Positions 57,291-64,000 of a DNA stretch of 64,000 nt are shown here, one piece after another. Below the pieces are notes generated by a model. It ran no database searches, had not been told where the DNA came from, and worked only from the letters and a program-made list of their open reading frames with translations. Position 1 is the stretch's first letter, and the number at the start of each line of letters is the position of its first letter. Source of the stretch: Amaranthus tricolor (Eukaryota; Streptophyta; Magnoliopsida; Caryophyllales; Amaranthaceae). The translations under genes were made by a program, and so were the position numbers. Where the stretch lies: the NCBI RefSeq assembly GCF_026212465.1, contig NC_080052.1, forward strand, positions 17,391,239 to 17,455,238, in the 5' to 3' direction.

Positions 57291-57479
57291 ACTACCAGTC
57301 AATAAAAAGCTGAATAGATGTAGGGTTTGCAATCAATAAACGAGTTAGATGTCCATCGCCATCCATATTCGTATAAACCACATAATTGTCTTCTGTTGCT
57401 AGACAAAAAACAATGTTGTATAAGAGACTTATCATCCATCTCTTCACGTCTAATATCTTGCCTGAGGTTATATATTAAT

Positions 57480-57960
57480 TCATACTAGCATTAACTCCAA
57501 AATAATTTCGCCTAATCAATGTCATACCAGTCGCACTAAGTTCTCTTATATGATCTCGATGTCAGTTGGCAACCTACTTGCTTTAACACGACCATCTTTG
57601 TACCTTGTAAATGTATGATTGTGTCTTGCTTTATCACCAGAACACACTCTCACCTTCAATGATTTTTCTTCAGGTTTACGACAATATCCAATAATCATAA
57701 ATCAAAAACCACATGCCATACTTTTGAATCCTGGTAGAGCCACATTACTATGTCATGCTACTGACTTCTAAGCTTATTGTACCGATGACATCCTAGATGT
57801 AGACTAATTGTAGAATGACCTTATTTTTGCTTATAAGACACACGAGTGAAACGAAAACCAATAGCAATAATCATCTTATCCGCCCAAGCGTGCAATTCAT
57901 CTGATTCGAATTGCCTACCCATAATAAATATCGTTCAATAATATACTTCATCCACACAAA
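57480..57960 (-). pseudogene. FAR1/MULE-type N-terminal domain remnant
   Basis: On the minus strand, broken by stops, ELHAWADKMIIAIGFRFTRV-like sequence then SYKQK, GHSTISLHLGCHRYNKLRSQ, and later CRKPEEKSLKVRVCSGDKAR and HNHTFTRYKDGRVKASRLPT. The pattern (W..KIA...GF...R, LGCER.GKY, LKxxCGxHNH) is that of FAR1-like DNA-binding regions of MULE transposases. Opposite strand to the neighbouring PMD remnant. Confidence 0.45.
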
Positions 57961-58477
57961 AATTCTCAAAGTTTTCCTAAAGGTATTACTAAAAGATTGA
58001 AAAGTAAATAAAAATAAATAACAAAAAAAATAAAAATATTACAAGTCGTCCGTTTTGCGCAACTCGTTAATTTTTTCCGAAACATTACGAAATCCAACTA
58101 CAAACTTGAAATTAATACTTACCTTGACATTTTTAGTGTTAAATTTACCGTTCATATTATTTGAATATTAAAACTTAACTAAGAGCGTTTATTTTAGGAA
58201 GAAGTTTAAAGAAATGAAAAAATGAAGTAACATAAAGGACTTAAAATTTTCAGTATATAAATATTAAAGTCCAAAAGTAACGATACAATAAAAAGGATAA
58301 CAGATGAATATGAATGTCCTTATTTGATCAACCAAAATGTGAAGTAAACATTTTTGGGTTCGTCTTCCCCTCCAAGAAACAGCAAACACAAGAAACTCCT
58401 AGATCCTTCATACTTCACAAACTCCCGATCACAAAAACACACCAAAATCACAAGCTCAATGCAAATTTAGCAAAACA
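57961..58477 (+). other. upstream region of AAA-ATPase gene
   Basis: AT-rich; TATATAAAT at 58254-58262 is a candidate TATA box about 220 bases before the start codon, followed by a pyrimidine-and-A-rich leader typical of a 5' UTR. No other gene. Confidence 0.4.
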
Positions 58478-61198
58478 ATGGTGACTTTCAGTTACGACAC
58501 CATGAATTTACCCCCACCAAACACCATTATCTCAACAGCCGCTTCGCTAGCCGCCACCGCAGTCCTCATAGGTACACTCGCAACCGACTTTATACCTCAA
58601 CCAATCCAACAATTCTTCTCCACCCAGTTTACAAACCTCTCAAAGTCACTTTCCTCCCAGCTCACCGTGGTCGTCGACGAATTCAATGGCTTAACACCAA
58701 ACCACATGTTTGAGGCTTCCAATGTTTACTTGGGGACCAAGATTTCTCCCTTGACTCGTCGTATTAAGGCTAACAAGAGTAACAAGGAGAATTATGTTAG
58801 TTTTTGTATTGATGTTGCTGAAGAGATTGTGGATTATTTTGAAGGGGTGAAAATTAGTTGGATTCTTAATAGCGGTTTAAAACAGAGTGTTGAAGGTGGT
58901 TTCAATAAAAAGAAGAAGAGAGATAGTGGAAGTGGATTGGAGAAGAATGAAATGAGATATTTTGAGATTAAGTTTCATAAGAAGTACAAAGATTTGGTGC
59001 TTTCCAGGTAATTTATCTAATTTTGTATTAATCTTCAAAAACCATTGAGTTATTAAGTTTGTTTCTTGGATGAGTTATAACTTATTAGAATCACAAATTG
59101 AATCTTTGACTATCTGTGATATTTTGCGAAGAGTAAAAATATACTTCTGATAATGGTTATAGATACAGGGAAAATATGTTCTGATAATGATATTAGAAAC
59201 AGGGGAAATACTGCATTTCTATATGTGTTCTAATAATAAAAACTACATAAATATTTGTGACATTTTGTAGATTTAATCTCACTTCTAATTTCTGTTATGA
59301 AGTTTACGGTTTGTTTGGTAGGGGTAATAAAAACATGGTAATAGGAATGAAAATTAGTATAATTTTGATTGAAAAATTACTTGGCTACTTGATGGTCATG
59401 CTTGTCCAACTTTAATTATCTTATTTTATTCATAAAATTTATTCTAATGCATTACGATGATATAAGATGGTAATGGAAATTTGTAAAAAAAAACTCATTT
59501 GTGATTAAAGTTTCATTACCACGGGAATGCCATGAAACTTTTGAGTAAATTTTACACTATAAATCATTTTCTATTACTAACCAAACGGATTTTTAATGTA
59601 TTATGGGCTCATATTGTTGTGTCCGAACTCTAATCTATCAGATACTTGCGTCACGTCCTTATAGAAGCAAAGAACATAAAACAGTCAAGCAAGGAAATTA
59701 AGTTACATACAGTTGACTATAATGGAACTGATTACTGGAGTTGTATAAATTTGGATCACCCAGCAACATTTGATAAGATTGCAATGGACCCAGAATTGAA
59801 GAAAGGATTGATAGAGGACCTTGACAGGTTTATAAGCAGAAGAGAGTATTATAGGAGAGTTGGGAAAGCTTGGAAACGCGGGTACTTGCTGTATGGACCT
59901 CCTGGTACAGGGAAGTCTAGCTTGGTCGCTGCCATGGCTAATTACTTGAAGTTTGATGTGTATGATTTGGATTTGAGGGAGGTTATGTGTAATTCTGACT
60001 TAAGGAGGTTGTTGATTGGAACAGCAAGCAAGTCGATTCTTGTCATTGAGGATATTGATTGCTCTATTGATTTGCAAAATAGAGATGCTACAGAGGATGG
60101 TGCTAAAGCTGCGGAAGATGAAAAGGTTTGAGTTATTCCCTTCTTGGATTTTGTTGAATTTAGGTTTATTTACCAGTTTAAATCATGATTGATGCAGTTT
60201 TGATAAGTTATGCTACTGCTTGTACTCATTTTTTCACCTTTCAATAAGCTAATAAAGTTGGGGGAATAGTTAGCTAGGATTGGAATCATGTTTTGAGTCA
60301 AGACTTCAAGGAACAGAAGTCATGAGTCAAGACCATATAACAAATGCTTACTAAGATTTTGAGGGTGTTTGGCAATTAACTGTTAGCTTTTATAATTGGT
60401 TTGTTTAACCAACTGGATATATTGGCTCTTTGGTTGGCTTTTAAGGTAGCTGAAAAAGCTAGGTATTTATTGAGATGTTTGATAAATTTACTATTGGCCG
60501 TTGACTGTTTATCAAAGAAAAAGTCCAACAAAAAAGCTAGAGTAGGTTTTAATTTTGGCTTCATCTGGCTAAAAAGTTTTACTAAACACTTTTTTTAAAC
60601 GCTAAAGGTGAACCAAAAAGCTCCATGACTACATAACACTTACTAGCATAGCGCATGATTTCTTGCATTATTTGCTCTGAACTCAGCTAGGACTTTAGAA
60701 TTATACTTCGATGTAGTCAGAAAAGAATAAAAGGCATACCTGCTTCATGAGAAATTGTATGTATCATTGTTGCTTTCAGAAAACCTTCACATATTTGCTC
60801 TGTAAAGATTTTCTTATATCTCCACTTACAAATAGGTGAGTTTATCAGCCTTGCTTAACTTCATAGATGGGTTATGGTCTACTTGTGGTGATGAACGGAT
60901 TATAGTATTCACAACCAATCACAAGGACCGTCTTGATCCTGCACTGCTACGCCCTGGCCGAATGGATGTGCAAATCTACATGTCTTACTGCACTTTCAGT
61001 GGGTTTAAGCTCCTTGCTGCCAATTATCTCGAGATTCATGATCACCCTCTTTTCGATGACATTATGAAATTGTTGGATAACGTTAATGTTACACCTGCTG
61101 AAGTTGCTGGTGAGCTTATGAAGAGTGATGATTCTTTATCCGTGCTTGAACGTCTTGTTAGCTTTCTAACAGTTCGAAGTGAAATTCAAGTCTTATAG
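58478..61198 (+). CDS. BCS1-like AAA-ATPase (AATP1/HSR4-type)
   Basis: Exons 58478-59007, 59642-60125 and 60836-61198 join in frame to 458 residues. An N-terminal hydrophobic segment (ISTAASLAATAVLIGTLATD, about 19-38) fits the membrane anchor of this family, followed by the AAA-associated domain (to about 200). ATPase core: Walker A GPPGTGKSSLVAAMANYL, Walker B ILVIEDIDCS, LSALLNFIDGLWSTCGDERI, and TTNHKDRLDPALLRPGRMD with sensor and arginine-finger residues. All key residues are present. Known: plant relatives sit in mitochondrial, ER or plasma membranes and several respond to stress or salicylic acid; the exact role of this one cannot be read. The C-terminal tail is short compared with many members (usual 450-520). 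Intron 2 holds a hAT-type MITE. Confidence 0.92.
60363..60590. mobile_element. hAT-type MITE in AAA-ATPase intron 2
   Basis: Starts GGGTGTTTGGCAATTAACTG and ends TTTTACTAAACACT, an imperfect inverse; same type as 46709-46947. Confidence 0.5.
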
Positions 61199-62142
61199 AA
61201 TAGAAGCTTGAAGGGGAGAAACCTTGAAGAGATGATTCTTGAAATATTAAATTTGATCTGGATTCTGGAATCCATTTAATGATTCTTTCATTTTGCCTAA
61301 TTGGGCGGGTACTTTACCTCTGCAGTACTCAGTGAAGTCGATCAGTCTTGGAAAATTCAATGGTAGTATATCACAATTGTGAGCCCATAACACATGGTTG
61401 ATATCGAGTAATATCGAACACGAATTCTGAGCAAAATAAACACAAATTCTGAACAAAAGATATGGTATAGCAGACAGGACACCTAAATAAATGCTTTGTC
61501 TGCATTGTCCGTCAACAAACCTTGAAATATCTGCATATTGGAGAAAGTTTGAGCAGCCATACTAGTAGGGACTTTCGAGCTCTCCTTAATAGCATTGCAG
61601 ATACATCAAATTCCTTGATTGGATTATAAACTCGTGCAATGTCACCCTGCCTAAACATATTCAAGAATCATGCTCCCTTGAGCAGTGTCAAAGTCTAATT
61701 TCATAACTAGGCTGGAGCACCATACTCATCATGTATGATAAGGTTGGATCATAAGCTCTGCAACAATATCGTGTCTAACATATTATACAGTCGATATGTC
61801 CTAGTTTAAGGAGTGCCAGAGGCGGAGTTCGCAACCAGGCTGCACTACCTTATCAGAAATGATCAATAATAGCTAGTAGCTACAGTCTACAGCAGATTGA
61901 GACACATGATTGGACAAACAAGATCTATTATGTTGAATTAGAATAACAAAGTAAAAGACAAAACTGAAAGTTATCTGATTCGATAGCACAGGAAAAATAT
62001 TGGAGAACAAGAGCGATTAAATCTTCAAGGTTAATACGTATTATCTGTAGAGATCCTTAATGTTCTCACTTTGAATCTCTAACAATGGGATGGTAGGGAA
62101 AAAATAATTACGTCTAACCTAGAAATTATAACTTTTTATATA
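61199..62142. other. 3' flank and intergenic DNA
   Basis: After the AAA-ATPase stop: probable 3' UTR, then sequence with repeat-like phrases ('gccagaggcggagttcgcaaccaggctg', 61814) but no defined element and no gene. Confidence 0.4.
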
Positions 62143-62400
62143 CTACCTCCTATTCAGCTGAATTGTCCCATTTTTTTTTTTGGCACTATTCACTTATCAC
62201 TCTTAATTTGTATTTTACTCTTAATCTATAAGTTAAAACATAGTCATATGGGATCTTGTTTGGTTTGTCTCAATACAAGGATTATTAATATCAACTTTTT
62301 ATAATTTTTAATTAAGCATAATTTGAGATATTAAGAGTTAAAATGTTGCTTCGGCAAGTGTGAAAAGTCAAATGGGACAGTTCAGCTGAATAGGAGGGAG
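62143..62400. mobile_element. Stowaway MITE with TA target duplication
   Basis: CTACCTCCTATTCAGCTGAA at the left and TTCAGCTGAATAGGAGGGAG at the right are near-perfect inverses, flanked by TA (62141-62142, 62401-62402). Internal words tie it to the copies at 117, 4637, 22972 and 24228. The best preserved copy in the window. Confidence 0.85.
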
Positions 62401-63250
62401 TATAATAATAGCCTATAACTAGCATTCAGCCCATCATAGTACACACCCCATTATAGAACACAGTTATAAAATAAGTCTCTACACATTTAAGATCCACATA
62501 CATTAAGTCCGAACCCTTTGACTTTATTTAGATAACTTTAAGTTGAGCAAAAGAATAGCTTTAATAACTTATAATAACACATCACAAAATCTTGTGTAGA
62601 CGAATAGCCCAACTAACATAATAAGTAGTATATAAATTTCTTATTTTGAAGACGGTCTCTCGTGAACTGTGATCCAACACTTTGATCCTTAAATCTCCAA
62701 GAGAAAACATACAACCCCTAAATAGTTGCAATAGAAGTCCTCAAAATGTTGTCACCCAACAAACATAGAAAACATTTCTATTTAACGGAGACGAAAACAT
62801 TGTCTTCCGCCAAGTAGTTTGACAACAATGCACATGGACCAAAACATATCCAATTGAACCACAATGATTCACGTTAATGTATAATTTGGTTTCTCCACAA
62901 GTAAAAATTTGCCCATTCTTGCTAATCTCAAGCAAGCATCATCAACACTATTTCTTTCTTCAAGTTACCTTCCCAATACCCATTAAAAAGTAAAAACAGG
63001 AATACAGAATCAAATCTTTAGCATTTTTGTAGCATAATTGAACAGCAATGTATAACCCTATAAAAAATTAACATTTACTAGATCAAATAACAGAATAAAT
63101 CAATTGGAAACCCTTGCGCATAGAACAAAATTATAGAAGACAGCACCTTTTTATACAATCAAAAAGAGAAAAAAAAAAAGTACAAAAGATCAAATTGGCA
63201 ATTCTAATATCTAAAACCCAAATAACCCACAAAATAATTTTCAATTTTGA
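62401..63250. other. intergenic, downstream of TMEM234-like gene
   Basis: AT-rich; includes 'gacggtctctcgtgaa', a common plant repeat phrase (62652). Its last part is probably the 3' UTR of the minus-strand gene. No gene seen. Confidence 0.4.
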
Positions 63251-63667
63251 TCACATAACACAAAGCCAAACACCCAAAACAATAAGAAAAGTACCAAATA
63301 AAGCATACCCAAGTCGAGTTTTTTCCCCTAAAAGAATCCCCATTACAGCAGTAGCAGCAAAAGTGGTCGCGTTTGTGACAGGAACAGCAAGAGAAATTGA
63401 AGTGTGACCAAGAATGGCGAAGAATGAAGCCGAAGCAGAGAGATTTAGGATGAGAGGGACTGAATATTGCCATGTTAGAAAGAGATTTAGGTAGCTTTTG
63501 AGTGTGAAAAGTATGCGTTGGTGAAGATTAGAAGATGCGGATTGTAAGGATTGTGAGGATTCAAGGGATTTTTGGTCCCAAATAACTGCACCTTTTCGCA
63601 TAAAAGCGTTAGTTGCTCCCCAAATAAGACCTACTGCTACCATCTTTTCTATGTCTCCGATCGGCAT
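63251..63667 (-). CDS. TMEM234-type membrane protein
   Basis: A single-exon frame of 138 residues. MVAVGLIWGATNAFMRKGAV at the start, then SVPLILNLSASASFFAILGH, ISLAVPVTNATTFAATAVMG and ALFGTFLIVLGVWLCVM: four hydrophobic segments, the pattern of the TMEM234 family of small four-helix proteins distantly related to drug/metabolite transporters (EamA-like 'GAT.A..RKG' and 'VPVTNATTF'). Length matches plant homologues. Molecular role is not established. The start MPIGDIEKM at 63667 agrees with homologues, in which a short acidic segment precedes the first helix. Confidence 0.9.
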   Translation of the reverse strand: MPIGDIEKMVAVGLIWGATNAFMRKGAVIWDQKSLESSQSLQSASSNLHQRILFTLKSYLNLFLTWQYSVPLILNLSASASFFAILGHTSISLAVPVTNATTFAATAVMGILLGEKTRLGYALFGTFLIVLGVWLCVM

Positions 63668-64000
63668 TGTCGATGATTGATGTGAGCTTGATTGTACTTG
63701 TGACTTGCAGTTGCAGGTGTAGATTTGGACTCCGATGGAAATTTAGTGTTTTGTTATTATTATTATCGTCTCTATTTTGGTTGCTTGGTTGTGTAGGAGT
63801 TGGAAGAGACATGGGTCAAAGACCAGATTCCAATCGAGTTTCGTCTCTAATTTAAGGATTTGAATCTAATTTTTTAGTGGATTTGAATTTTAAATTTAAG
63901 TCTAACTTATTTAGAATTTGTACTCGCTAGACTTGTTAAATAAGTTAAATTTGCTATAAATCAAATATATTATACAACTCAAATCAGTTTTAAACTTATT
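63668..64000 (-). other. upstream of TMEM234-like gene
   Basis: Likely 5' UTR and promoter for the minus-strand gene. Contains an ATAATAATAACAAAAC run (63750-63770); no other gene. Confidence 0.4.

Overview
The window is plant nuclear DNA: AT-rich, with intron-bearing genes using GT..AG introns, and packed with LTR retrotransposons, CACTA elements, MITEs and microsatellites. The gene families (SPEAR/TIE repressor, clade A PP2C, XTH, GLOX, BCS1-like AAA-ATPase, TMEM234) fit a dicot. The Stowaway-like repeats that recur here suggest Caryophyllales, but that is only an impression from repeat style. Five gene models have intact or near-intact reading frames: a SPEAR/TIE-type transcriptional repressor (3135-6790, +, five exons), a xyloglucan endotransglucosylase/hydrolase (54739-56230, +, four exons), an AAA-ATPase (58478-61198, +, three exons), a TMEM234-type membrane protein (63251-63667, -), and the env-like third ORF of a Sirevirus-like Copia element (14120-15775, -).

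Layout. 1-3134 is repeats and ATT microsatellites. 3135-6790 is the SPEAR/TIE gene, whose fourth (last-but-one) gap, the large intron 4488-6478, holds a MITE nested in another MITE and a degenerate tandem duplication. 8597-12182 is a complete-ended CACTA transposon carrying a JmjC-type exon and the C-terminal end of an Ulp1-like protease. 12214-20487 is a minus-strand Sirevirus-like Copia element (3' LTR, polypurine tracts, env-like ORF, broken pol, 3' part of gag) that loses its 5' end to another element (20488-22016) with GTCGCAC palindromes. 22951-39038 is a large imperfect inverted duplication. 39039-46383 is a second Copia element, on the minus strand, with its 5' LTR and primer binding site, interrupted by a solo Sirevirus-type LTR (40863-42326) and a second CACTA element (43253-45492, GAT target duplication). 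46384-48440 holds gypsy and hAT fragments. 48441-51141 is a broken glyoxal-oxidase-like gene. 51142-54650 is repeats. XTH, then remnants of plant-mobile-domain and FAR1-like genes (56677-57950), AAA-ATPase and TMEM234 close the window.

The most notable structure is the inverted duplication. Its two inner arms (27702-29711 and 30862-32868, about 2.0 kb, nearly identical by eye) carry the last three exons of a HAB1-like clade A PP2C (ABA co-receptor phosphatase family) in head-to-head opposite strands, separated by about 1.15 kb. Its outer arms (22951-25827 and 36136-39038) are also inverted copies. Both PP2C copies are broken: the left copy lacks its 5' half and sits behind a universal-stress-protein fragment; the right copy keeps an N-terminal exon but has lost the middle of the catalytic domain. 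A transcript crossing the centre would fold into a roughly 2-kb hairpin with coding sequence of an ABA co-receptor, so the locus could be a source of small RNAs. That role is inference; only the structure is seen.
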